DNA of 25,148 nt from Plantago elongata (taxonomy: Eukaryota; Streptophyta; Magnoliopsida; Lamiales; Plantaginaceae), in assembly GCA_036897095.1 (NCBI GenBank), contig JAYMSP010002278.1, positions 1-25,148 of the forward strand, written 5' to 3'. Below the pieces are notes generated by a model that was given only the letters and a program-made list of their open reading frames with translations, was not told where the DNA came from and searched no databases. Numbering within the stretch: position 1 is the stretch's first letter; each line of letters starts with the position of its first letter. Shown piece after piece: positions 1 through 9,104 of the stretch. Position numbers and translations under genes: made by a program.

Positions 1-50
1 TGGGGGACCCCCAACCCCCCCCGCCCCTTGGGGGTGGGGGGGGGGGGGTG
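1..50. repeat. G/C homopolymer run at window edge, probable assembly artefact
   Basis: The first 50 bases are almost entirely runs of G or C, including 8 C and 13 G in a row, in a region that is otherwise AT-rich. Recognisable LINE coding sequence begins directly after it. A real G-quadruplex-like tract is possible, but a contig-end error is the simpler reading. Confidence 0.6.
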
Positions 51-323
51 GTTAAGAGTCTGGGGAAGATCGGTAGTGCTCTAGGTGAACTGTTTTTCAC
101 TGATGAATGTACGGTGAATACACTCAGGTTTTCATATGCTAGAATTCTGGTGGAGGTTGACATAACTCGAGGAGAGTGTTTCAACAGCCGATTGAATATG
201 AATGGAAACCAATCTTCTGTGATGTATGTCAGAAAGTTGATTATCAATGTACGTAAGAAGAGGGTGTCTCAACCAAAGAGAGTAGGGGAAACAATTGGCA
301 AGCAAAAGTTGACCAGCCTGTGA
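48..323 (+). pseudogene. LINE ORF1 remnant with damaged CCHC knuckle
   Basis: The segment around LRFSYARILVEVDI matches the conserved block of plant LINE ORF1 proteins (the DUF4283/zf-CCHC_4 type found just before the knuckle). A frameshift near 175-185 then moves the reading into another frame. There PIEYEWKPIFCDVCQKVDYQC is followed at once by a stop. This is the C-x2-C-x4-H-x-C knuckle region, with the usual Gly-His replaced by Asp-Tyr. In live elements ORF1 coats the RNA. Here the protein is broken by the shift, by the loss of the knuckle histidine, and by stops further on. Confidence 0.75.
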
Positions 324-589
324 TGAATAAGTTGTAGTTTCTTCAGTGAAGGATATGCCATCTACAAGTGTTAATGATGTGGGTTGTTCTTCAATATCGG
401 TTGTTCAGAGTGAGCAGTGGACTAATGTAGGTATCAATTCGATGTTATAGAGGAAAAAAGTCCTATACCAGTGTTGGTTGAAACATGGTAAAGAAAGATA
501 AGGTAACTTCCATTCAAACTGAGTTGGGGTTGTACTAGTCTATCATGGATAACTATTCTCATCATGAGAATGGTAGGATTTGGGTTTTA

Positions 590-1311
590 TGGGATATGAA
601 TGTGATGTTAGGTTTGAAATGTCCACAAATGTCGCATTGCGGAATTACTCTACTGGTAGTGTGCTCTTGTATTGATCCATATTTATGCATATAACAAACT
701 TGATCATAAGAGAAGACTTTGGAGAGATTTAGAGGTCTTACATCTGCAACAACAGGGTGCTTGGTGTTTGATCGGGAATTTTAACAATGCGATGCATAGA
801 GGAGACAGGTTGGGTGGTTTTGTTGTATATGAATATGAATTTGTTAATTTAGTTGCTATGATGGAGCGTACTAGTTTGAGTGAAATGGACAGTTTGGGAG
901 ATCATTTTACATGGTCTAACTCATGGTGTAGGGGCCATCACGCATTGATAGAGTATTAGCAAATATTGATTAGCTTCAACAACATCATGGAGTTTCGGAT
1001 CATATTGATCATGTGTTGTTGTGCTTAAGGGATCATATTGATGTGCCTATTAAGAAGCCTTTGTTTAAGTTTCTTAATATTGTTACTCTTTTGGATAACT
1101 TTGTACCAAAGGTTGTTGAAAATTAGAAAAGGCCTATGACAAGATCTTCTGCGTATACTCTTTGGAAGAAGCTTAAGAGATTGCAACCAATGGTTAGAGC
1201 TATTAGGAAACCCATGTCTGGTATCAAAGTGTAGTTGGAGAAAGCTAGAGCTGGTCTGGTGTATCATGTATGCACATCATTGGTTGCAGCAAGATAAGCT
1301 CAATAGCTATA
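590..1311 (+). pseudogene. LINE APE-type endonuclease remnant
   Basis: Between about 672 and 1060 the + strand encodes the plant LINE endonuclease pattern: WCLIGNFNNAMHRGDRLGG, then the FTWSN block, then (after stops) RIDRVLAN and SDHIDHVLL. In active elements this domain nicks target DNA to prime reverse transcription. The canonical G-D-F-N is changed to G-N-F-N at about 772-783, removing a catalytic aspartate. The SDH triad near 995-1003 is still readable. Stops at 957-959 and later interrupt it, and downstream sequence (KPLFKFLNIVTL) continues into the linker before reverse transcriptase. Confidence 0.85.
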
Positions 1312-1326
1312 AAATTGAACAAGTTT

Positions 1327-1416
1327 TTTTTTTTAAACGGTAAAGGTGACTCGAACCCCCCGACCTATTAGTTGGAGTTGAAGCGTCTTACCAACAGAGT
1401 TGTGCTTCGTTGTCTG
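1327..1416 (-). mobile_element. tRNA-derived SINE inserted in the LINE
   Basis: Read on the minus strand, about 90 bases contain an A-box-like CTCTGTTGGTAAGACGC (around 1385-1401) and a B-box-like GGGTTCGAGTCA (around 1347-1358), followed by an A-rich tail that appears as a T run on the + strand (to about 1334). Near-identical 15-bp direct repeats flank it: AAATTGAACAAGTTT at 1312-1326 and AAATTGAGCAAGTTT at 1417-1431, with one difference. Tail position, internal polymerase III promoter boxes and a long target duplication together are the SINE signature. The body is too short and altered to be a functional tRNA. Confidence 0.75.
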
Positions 1417-1431
1417 AAATTGAGCAAGTTT

Positions 1432-1632
1432 ATCTTTGAACTTAAGAGGTGTTCAGATGGAATGGCATTGAGGAACAAATTTTGAGGCAAAAATCTAAAA
1501 TTTAGTGGCTTAGGTTGCGATACCATAACAGTGCTTACTTTCATGCCTAACTGAAAGCTAAACAAAAGCGAACTGGTATCAAGTTTCTCTATAAGGATGA
1601 TGGTATTGTATTTACTAGTCATATTGACATTT

Positions 1633-1686
<54 letters not shown>

Positions 1687-2422
1687 TAGATTTTTATAAG
1701 AACTTTGTAGGTTCTGCAACATCTAAGACTAAGGGGATTGATATTAGTGTTATGAGACAAGGCAAGCAGTTAACTTTGTAGGAGAGTTCTTCACTTGTTG
1801 GCCTTGTCACTCAAAAGGAGATATGGAGTTCTTTGCAGGGGATATGAGTTTAAAATCTCCTGGAATGGATAGGTATCGAGCAAAAAATTTCAAACATTCT
1901 TGGAGTATAGTAAAACATGATGCTATTGCAGTAGTGATGGAATTTTTTTTGAGTAGGAGAAGATGTTTAAAGCTGTGAATAGCACTTTGGTTACTCTACT
2001 ACCTAAACATCCGGTTGCAAAAAGTATTAAAGAGTATAGACCCATATCATATTGTTCCACTCTTTATGAGATTATTTCAAAGATAATGACGACAAGGTTG
2101 GGGAAGGTGTTGAGTAGCATTATTGATTCCATTCAAGGATCTTTTGTGCCAGGTCTACACATACATGATCATCAAATGTTTAACTATGAGCTTCTTAAGG
2201 GCTATTCTAGGCGAGGAGGTATCCCTAGGTGTATGCTGCAACTGAATTTGCAGAAAGTGTACAATAGAATTTAGTGGCCTGCTTTGAAGGCTATTTTGAA
2301 GGAATTGGAATTTCCGCACCGGTTTATTAAATGGTTTATGCTTACTAGCATCATTATGTCTTATAGACTCTTGATCAATGGGGAGGATATATTTGCAAGC
2401 TAAGCGGAGCTTAAGACAGGGG
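1432..2422 (+). pseudogene. LINE reverse transcriptase remnant, 5' half
   Basis: After the SINE the LINE continues with a linker (KIKFLYKDDG-like reading near 1575-1605) and the start of reverse transcriptase. The clearest part is 1963-2274: LVTLLPKHPVAKSIKEYRPIS, then GSFVPGLHIHDHQMFNYELL, then the palm motif that normally reads like K-V-D-I-x-K-A-Y-D. Here it is QLNLQKVYN, so the metal-binding aspartates are lost. A stop follows at 2272-2274. The next block (RFIKWFMLTS) continues to KRSLRQG, where the solo LTR cuts the domain just before the expected D-P-L-S-P. A (TG)n(AG)n microsatellite lies at 1633-1682. Confidence 0.9.
1633..1682. repeat. Compound microsatellite (TG)n(AG)n
   Basis: A run of about 11 TG units passes directly into about 14 AG units inside the LINE linker region. 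It is absent from the LINE consensus reading and probably grew after insertion. Confidence 0.95.
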
Positions 2423-2427
2423 TGAAG

Positions 2428-2434
<7 letters not shown>

Positions 2435-2473
<39 letters not shown>
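2435..2473. repeat. (TG)n microsatellite
   Basis: About 19 uninterrupted TG units just inside the left end of the solo LTR, preceded by a short TA-rich stretch. It has probably expanded since insertion and may have made the LTR longer than its source. Confidence 0.95.
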
Positions 2474-2476
<3 letters not shown>

Positions 2477-3755
2477 AGTTAATCACATTGAACATTTACA
2501 TATAATTGTTATATGTAAATATGGACATATATATGGACATATACATATATTGGCATTACAGTGTTTAAATGATATTGTATGTTTGTCTACATTCCTTTAT
2601 ACACGTGTTCCCATGAGTTTAATGTTGTCACTAAGAATGTGAGATCTTGAGTGATATAGCATAAGCTCTTAAATCGCCCCAATCAATGATCATCGAGAAT
2701 GGGATATCGATGATGCATAATATTCTAAGGATATTGAAGATTTGCATTGGTCTGCATCATATCCATGTGTAGATGTAGTATTTCTCACGGCTACGAATAA
2801 CTAGGTTATTCATGATGGACACATGGACACTTTAGAGAGTATTGATATACCCTACCGAGAAACCATTTGGTGTATTCTATTTATGTGTATATGGAAGTAT
2901 CGATATGTAGGGTAATGTAATAGTCCTTCGACTTGAGGTCAATATGACTTCATGTGTAAATTGATGTACTTTAGTCACGATCAACGCTTGCACTCCTGAG
3001 GGGGTAGATACGGCGTGCGTTGGGTACATCATGGAGCATATCGAAGTCGTAGTTTGAGCCAAGAAAAAATTCATTCCTCGTAATAGAATTTGAGAGAATA
3101 CTCTACTTCTCATATTTAGTTGATTGTTAGTGACTGGCCAGTGCATTGGACATATTTGAAATAGTGTTCGGATATGTCAAGGATCAACAAATACAATTGA
3201 GAGATAGTAATAAGTTATTGGAACTGACACAATATTAAATTCCAGATTTAATCGAGTATTCGTGAATGAAGGGACGTGCTACATTTATGGGAGTTTGTAG
3301 AAGTACTCACAAACGTCTTTAGGTATTGTCCGGTGAATTATCTAGGAGTTCGTCCGGACCTTGATTAGACTAGTGCTTGCTATACATAAGGCCCTAAGGG
3401 TCACACAATTAAATAATTGTTGCACCAATCGTATGTTGGAGTTAATTAAATTTTAATTAGATTGAATATTAAATTTAATTATATATCTAATGAGATTATG
3501 GATATTTAATTTATATTATGAAGAGTGTTTTATTTGGTAGAAAGTAACTACACGTTAATTAGATTAATCATTTAATTGAATTAAATATATTATTAGATTA
3601 AATATATTTAATGGAGAGTTTTCTATTTGATGGAAAATACTTAATTAAGTCAAATTGGACTTGTTGAGCTTAATGAAACAATTTATAAGATAGTGCAATA
3701 AAACGGATTTTGAATCAAGTTCAAAAGTCCCAACACAAAGGAAGGAGCAAGAGAT

Positions 3756-3858
3756 GGCGTGTGCACTGCACGCGCCAGCAAGTGGCGACTAGCGTGTGCA
3801 CATCACGCGCCAGGCAGGAAAAGGGTTGGTTAAAAGTTGTGGGGCGCGTGCATGCCCC
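3756..3858. repeat. Three GC-rich imperfect palindromes in LTR U3
   Basis: Units at 3756-3776 and 3791-3811 are near copies of each other, 35 bases apart. Both have the form GCGTGTGCA, a short centre, then CACGCGCC, and each is nearly self-complementary. A third, GGGGCGCGTGCATGCCCC, follows at 3841-3858. They stand out in an AT-rich LTR and lie 105-205 bases upstream of the TATA box, where U3 enhancers usually sit. They contain CGCG and CGTG cores known as binding sites for several plant factors. The regulatory role is inferred from position and form only. Confidence 0.6.
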
Positions 3859-3961
3859 GGGGCTTCTGGAAGACCCGTTTTCTTTTCTTGCCCACTAATT
3901 AATTCCTTCTCCTTGTCTTCTTTGTTTTGGTAATTCTCTCTTTGATGGGACAATTAAATTT

Positions 3962-3970
3962 TATAAATAG
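3962..3970 (+). promoter_or_regulatory. TATA box of the LTR promoter
   Basis: TATAAATAG in the solo LTR, downstream of the GC-rich palindromes and followed by an A-rich leader. Placement some 470 bases before the LTR end is reasonable for the U3/R junction. Transcription start would be expected about 30 bases downstream; this is inferred. Confidence 0.65.
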
Positions 3971-4439
3971 ACCCACCCTCTTCATAATTAACTATTAAAT
4001 TTCTACACACAAGAATTATACACTAGAATTTTAGAGAGAAGAATATTTATTAGATAAATAGTTTTTGAAGAATTTCTCCTAGAAGCATATCCTAGCAATT
4101 CTTCGAAATAGAATCCAACAATACACGAGATTGTGCTCAAGTGCTTTTGGTGCTCATTTGATGTGGATCAACTAAGGTCGACCGCTTATACAAACAATCG
4201 GATCTAGAGTTTCTTATCTGGATCAAAGAAGCTTATATGCTGCCATATCAAATTCATAGAAGAGCTTTAAGGCTTTAGAGCTGCTTTCAGAAAAGCTAGT
4301 GCGGCAGGTAAATTCTCGATTTACATGTTACACAATTATAAGTATATGTATAGATTGTCAGCTAATCATTCTTGGTGTAAATTTTAACTTTCCGATGCAT
4401 TACCTTAAAGGTTATTTTTCCGAGAAACCTAACAAGGGG

Positions 4440-4980
4440 GTCCTCTTCCCCCTTGATGTTTGTCATAGTTACGGAATACCTCCATCTGATGCTACAATAA
4501 CTAAAGCACGGGTCGAACTTTAATTTCCACTCAGAATGAGAAAGATTGCGTCTCATTAATTTCAGTTTTGTGAATGTTCTCCTAATATTTGATAGTGAGA
4601 TATTCAATCAATTACTTTGGTTATGAATATGTTTAATGAGTTCTCAAAATCCATAAGGCTTACAGTCAATCCTACAAGATAGATGTAAAGCTTATTATGG
4701 TGGTGTTATAAATGAAATAAAAGTTGACATTCAACACTTGACTGGTTTTGTGGAGGGGCCAATTCCCTTTAGGTATCTTGGAGGACTTTGATTAGTAGGA
4801 AGCTGAGTGTGTCTCAATGTATGATCTTGGTGGATAAGATTACTTTGAGAATGAGGCATTGGAGTGTTAAACTCTTACGTTTTGCTGGGAGATTGCAGTT
4901 AATACAAAGTGTGGTGTTTGCTACAACAAATGTTTGGAGTTTTTCCTTTTGTCTAAATTTGTGATCAGGATGATCTATGC
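4440..4980 (+). pseudogene. LINE reverse transcriptase remnant, 3' half
   Basis: The reading resumes directly after the LTR target duplication with PLMFVIVTEYL (usual form L-F-V-x-x-M-E-Y-L), then LKHGSNFNFHSE, then FSFVNVLLIFDS where live elements have F-A-D-D-L. The catalytic Asp-Asp pair at about 4567-4578 is therefore replaced by Asn-Val. Further on, beyond more stops and shifts, come GPIPFRYLG-like sequence, KLSVSQCMILVDKITLR, HWSVKLLRFAGRLQLIQSVV and VWSFSFCLN. This is the standard thumb/connection region, and KFVIRMIYA leads up to the hAT-type insertion at 4981. Confidence 0.85.
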
Positions 4981-5680
4981 TAGGATGGGCATCTGATTAA
5001 TCCGAACTAATTCAATCCGACTTTTCGGATTTTTTTTCGGATTCAGATTAAGAATATGTGAATCTATAATTCAATCTGAAGTCTACGGATCGGTTTCAAA
5101 TTAATCTGAAGTCGGATCTATTAAATCCGTCATAATCCAAAAATATACAATATAATTTAATTTTTTATGTTTCTAATATCTTACTCTAATTGATATGCCT
5201 TGAACCGGGCAAGAAACTAGAAGATTAAAAGCCATAATAAAGTTTAGCATCCAAAATTATAAAACACCGAGTATTACATTTCCGTCGTACAAAAGTCTAA
5301 ATGATAAACTAGTCAAATTAATAGTAACATATAAGTTCAATATTCAAATGAATTGTAATTTCTCTGTAGAAAAGTGGTATGAAAGCTGCAGTTTTAATGT
5401 GGGTTAATTTATAAGGATTCCTTAAATTATGTTTATGCATATGGTTTTCACTTTTCATTCTAGTAATTATTTTATAAATAATTAAAATATATATACTATA
5501 TATACACATATCGGATCCAATTCGAATAATTTGCGGATTTACGGATCGGATCACCAAAATTCGAAACGTTCAAAAAACCTCAATCTGATCCGAAATGTTA
5601 GAACCGGATTGGTTCGGATCGGGTAATCAGATTTTCAGATTGGATTTTCGAATCCGAGAATTGTCGGTTAAATCCGCCTA
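4981..5680. mobile_element. hAT-type non-autonomous element (700 bp) in the LINE
   Basis: The element starts TAGGATGGGCATCTG and ends GGTTAAATCCGCCTA, so the outermost inverted match is TAGG/CCTA with weaker similarity inside. Both ends are packed with subterminal CGGAT/ATCCG motifs in both orientations (4995-5125 and 5510-5675), while the middle is plain AT-rich DNA. The flanks are 8 bases, ATCTATGC (4973-4980) and ATTGATGC (5681-5688), matching at 6 of 8. Removing the element lets the LINE read through. TAGG ends, 8-bp duplication and subterminal repeat clusters fit hAT (Ac-like) elements. There is no transposase ORF, so it must have been moved by another element. Confidence 0.8.
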
Positions 5681-5688
5681 ATTGATGC

Positions 5689-5826
5689 TATATGTAGACT
5701 TTCCTATGGTCGAGGAGTGGTGATATTACTAGGAAATCTCATGACCTGGAAAAAAGTGTGATTAAGTGGGTGCATAACTACTATATTGAAGAAGATGATT
5801 TGATGACTTGCCCCACTAATGTGTAA
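5689..5826 (+). pseudogene. LINE C-terminal remnant after the hAT-type insertion
   Basis: The + strand reads FLWSRSGDITRKSLMTWKKV (allowing one base change in frame near 5700) and then WVHNYYIEEDDLMTCPTNV. Both are recognisable parts of the region downstream of reverse transcriptase in plant LINEs. The stretch normally found between these two blocks is missing, so there is an internal deletion around 5755. Homology fades after 5826. Confidence 0.8.
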
Positions 5827-7228
5827 ATGTTTTTAAGTTGTCTTGCATTTAACATTTTTTATTCTGTATTTAGTATTCGTGTTAATTGATTGATATTATA
5901 TGTAAATATACTAAAAAGACTCACTCTAAATATAGAGAGAAAAGTAGTACCGTGAAACTGGCATATTTTGAAACATCTCATATGAGATATTATTGGATTG
6001 ATTCAGTTGATTTGTATAGATAGACTATGAAAAATCTGCTTAAATATAGTGCTGAAAAATGAACAATTTCATAATGATTAAAAATCATTTATTTTGAACT
6101 TCAAAATGCCACCTCATTTTTTATTTATGTGGCACAATTCTTATTTTAATTAATTTTTTTTCATATATTTAAATTAGATTAGATTTAGATATTTAGATTC
6201 CCACCAAACTGAACGCAATAGTACGTTTATTGTTATCTCTCATTTTCTAACATGAGATTGAAGCTTCCAATGTAATCCGAAAGTAGTATGTGTGTCTTTG
6301 TATAATTGACTAATTATTGTTAAGATAAATATTAATATTTTTTAAGTAAAACATCTAATTATTAATAAAATACTATATTTTATTTATGGAAACTACATGT
6401 TTTCAGTAAATGATTCGTCAATAAATTGTTGGCATGGATATTCCCAGAAAAGATCATTATTCCTTTCATAACAAAATTTTTCTTTTTTCTTTTTCAGATT
6501 TTCACTCAAAGTGTTCATAGTTCAGAAGAAATAGTAGACAATTATTTCTCCAAGATTTGTTGTCAATCTAATCCTAATTTTATAGATTGACATAAAAACT
6601 GTTCGTACCTAACATTAGAATGTGGAGTTGAGGGGATCAAATAACCATTTTCCCAACCCTAGGCGTGTTGGTAGTACCGACTCAATGTAGTAGTGAGCCG
6701 CACTATGGACGGATGGACCCAAGTGATCAATGGTAAGAGGGTGTCATGCCATCCCAGGTCCTGTAAACTCAAATAATCATGTAACTGATGATAAGTCCAG
6801 TAATCCACTTTTCATCTATGTGACGTTCATGTAGGATTTGTGGGCATATGAAGAATATTTATCTTGGATACAAATCAAAATTGCAGTTTTCTGATTTCAG
6901 ATGGAGATTTGTAGCTGCCAGATTCGTCAAATTTTCAAGAAACTAACACATACCGCAGCAAAGAACTAGAGCACGGAATAAAAGGTCCTTAAATCTCAAA
7001 ACTCATAACTTCACGTTATACCCGGTTAGGCAAGCATAGTAAGAATCCTTTCAGCAAAAGAGCAAAAACATACACAGTATGTACTATGTAATCTCATCAA
7101 GAAACCAAAATTCAAACTCCGAAGCTCACAAGGCCGATAATGGCCAAAGACAACACATTTGAATGCAGGATAAGTTTACTTGACGAGACAAGACAGGTTT
7201 TCCTTCGAGTCAGCATGAAACCTTCAGT
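5827..7228. other. AT-rich intergenic DNA, no gene recognised
   Basis: No coding homology was seen on either strand. The part from 5827 to about 6600 is very AT-rich with many short T and A runs. From about 6600 it becomes less AT-rich. The last few hundred bases before 7229 probably include the 3' untranslated region of the KELP gene on the minus strand, but no clear poly-A signal could be fixed. Confidence 0.6.
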
Positions 7229-9104
7229 TCACCTAGCTTCCATCTTTGTGATGGCCTTCTCTATTCCGGGGACATTCTTCGAAAAGGTTGCCCACTGCTC
7301 TGCTGACAAGCTTATTCCTGCAAAAGTAGTGCATAACAGATAGAATGTGCAAGTCTTTAGTATGCTTTGAACTGATCCAGTTGAAGTCCCAAATTATACT
7401 AAAAAACCCTACTGCATTTGCAATCTAAACAAGAAAATTACAGGTGTTGTTTGATATCGATTTATTCATTTCAAGCACAAAGTTGTAATTGAAGTTGAGA
7501 AGTCAACAAAAAAGGAACATGAAAGATAAGAAGAAATGGAACCCTGATGAATGGAAATAAGTTTTATTTTATGTCGGATAAAGCCTCGAGCAGTCAAGCG
7601 TGTCGGATAACTTTTTCTTAGTATATGATTCAGACCTCACTACGAGACTTAATAGTCTAACAGACAACATTAAACAAAGGCAAATGTTATCAGAGGAAAC
7701 AGGGTATGTGACAAATGTAGCATGTATGCAATTTTTATACATCGGTTTGCAAGTTCAAATACCACTAAAACGACCCCCATAAGAAAGCTATCAGCTTAGG
7801 AATCCAGAGACCGCATGATGGCATCAGAAACTGGCTAGTGAAATTCTTGGGAAAGAGCTGTTTTTCCTAATCTTAAAAAACAAAAACATACCACCCTCAC
7901 CATATTTATATACTAGTTACTAGTTAGTACTTTTGTTATGAAAATTACTCAACATCTCAATCGACTCATTGACATATATATAGAATCTATATCTCTTACT
8001 CACGAGCATCATGAACCCAATCATTATCTTTGGTCAAATGCTTAGTAACTAACTAACTATGAGTATGATTAACATTCACAGGAGTAGTATTTTACAGTTG
8101 CAAAAATTACAGGGCAGACCATAGCACTTGCACCTCTTGTATCAGAGATATCACTCTCTGCTATGCTAATGAAGCCTAGACATACCAGCCGATAGGGGTG
8201 CATAAGTTTTATTTCAACTGGAAAATGAAGGAAGTAGCACTCTCATTTAAACTCAAAAGAAAAGCTATAAAAAGTTGAAATCTTTACTTTGAAATTGCCA
8301 AAAACATGTTATTGAGAAAGTATGATGAAATAGAAGAAGAAAATTAGCTACCTTTATTTGATGGAAGCTCTTTGCCATCTTTCTTGTAATACTCCCGGAT
8401 CGATATCAAAGTCTTACCTCTAAATTCAGATAATGTCACCCTTCTCCTATCTGACAACTGTACACATTCAAAAGAAAAGGAAATAACCATGAGACTGGAT
8501 GAACAAAAAGAGGAATGTAATCTGAAAAAACTGGTAACAAAAGAACAGGACCAACTGTTTGGCCACCGAATAAAATAATAAAACAGTTTTACGCGATTGT
8601 AATTGCTAGCCAAACAGCCAACTAGCTGCAATTACTAGTAAGCAAGAAGCCACAAATTCAAAATCCGAATCATCAACTTGGAAAGGCTGACATTTTTCAT
8701 AAATAGGAGTCAGCATAAGCATCTAGGGCTTTTCAAAAACCCCCAATTGTTAGGAAAACCGAAAAAAAATAAGAAAAAGGTGCAGAGAAATGAACCCGGC
8801 AAATTATAAGGCCACCCTCATCGTCGTACTCTTTGCCATCCTTGCTTTTCTCAATCTCCTTTTCTTCTCCTTCCTCTGGATCTTCTTCTTCTTGTTCATC
8901 TGCTTCTTCTTTAGCCTGTTGTTCCGTGAGGTAGGTCTCAACGACCTCTCTGACGAACATTTTCCGGGTCGGGTCAGAGAGGTCTATTTGTAGCTTCTCG
9001 GAAGCGGACTTTCGGATCTGGAACTCGGTTGTTTCGTCCATGTTGGAGTTTTTGAGGATTTCCAGAACTGTTTCTTCGATTTTATTCCGGGTTTCTGAGT
9101 CCAT
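7229..9104 (-). CDS. KELP: Transcriptional coactivator KELP (DEK_C + PC4 domains)
   Basis: This is a complete three-exon gene: exon 1 9104-8796, exon 2 8457-8352, exon 3 7317-7229. Introns of 338 and 1034 bases have GT/AG ends, and the spliced frame is open for 167 codons. The plant KELP protein is about 165 aa, so length fits. Residues about 4-58 form the DEK_C-like helical domain (start MDSETRNKIEETVLEIL). An acidic linker rich in Glu/Asp follows at about 65-98. Then comes the PC4 single-stranded-DNA-binding domain from GGLIICRLSDRRRV through SIREYYKKDGKELPS to EQWATFSKNVPGIEKAI, ending KMEAR-stop. Members of this family act in the nucleus as RNA polymerase II coactivators that bind DNA and activators. 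The start is the first ATG and fits the family's N-terminus. No defects were seen. Exon 3 is out of reach of a simple ORF scan and was found from its splice acceptor. Confidence 0.96.

Larger units (their letters stand above)
2423..4434 (+). mobile_element. Solo LTR (2012 bp) inserted in LINE reverse transcriptase
   Basis: The block begins TG, ends CA and is flanked by identical 5-bp duplications AGGGG at 2418-2422 and 4435-4439. These are the marks of LTR-retrotransposon integration. Removing the block and one duplication restores the LINE text at the RT motif R-Q-G | D-P-L-S-P. Inside there are no gag/pol motifs and no second LTR, so it is best read as one LTR left after recombination between two. 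A TATA box (3962-3970) about 470 bases from the right end sets the orientation as + and suggests U3 of about 1.5 kb. The left end holds a (TG)n microsatellite (2435-2473). U3 also has an AT-rich part (3430-3650) and a GC-rich palindromic cluster (3756-3858). The superfamily cannot be told without an internal region. Confidence 0.85.
48..5826 (+). mobile_element. Degenerate plant LINE (non-LTR retrotransposon) carrying three nested insertions
   Basis: Fragments appear in the standard plant LINE order on one strand: ORF1 with a CCHC-type knuckle, APE endonuclease, reverse transcriptase and the C-terminal region. All are full of stops and frameshifts, and catalytic residues are changed, so the copy is dead. 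It is interrupted by a SINE (1327-1416), a solo LTR (2423-4434) and a hAT-type element (4981-5680). After each insertion the LINE homology resumes where it left off. The 5' end is missing or merged with the G/C run at the window start. The last LINE-like codons lie near 5826; no poly-A tail or LINE target duplication was recognised. Two microsatellites (1633-1682 and 2435-2473) sit in or beside it, the second inside the LTR. Confidence 0.9.

Noticed and set aside
1347-1401. A genuine tRNA gene on the minus strand
   Set aside because: A- and B-box-like sequences exist, but the acceptor stem and cloverleaf do not form, and A tail plus target duplication identify a SINE.
3710-3898. 62-codon + strand frame in the solo LTR
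   Set aside because: It arises from the GC-rich palindromes in U3, which lack stop codons; no protein similarity is evident.
8790-8993. Open frame on the + strand with Phe/Leu-rich, membrane-like product
   Set aside because: It is the antisense shadow of the acidic Glu-rich linker of KELP exon 1; GAA/GAG codons read in reverse give TTC/CTC.
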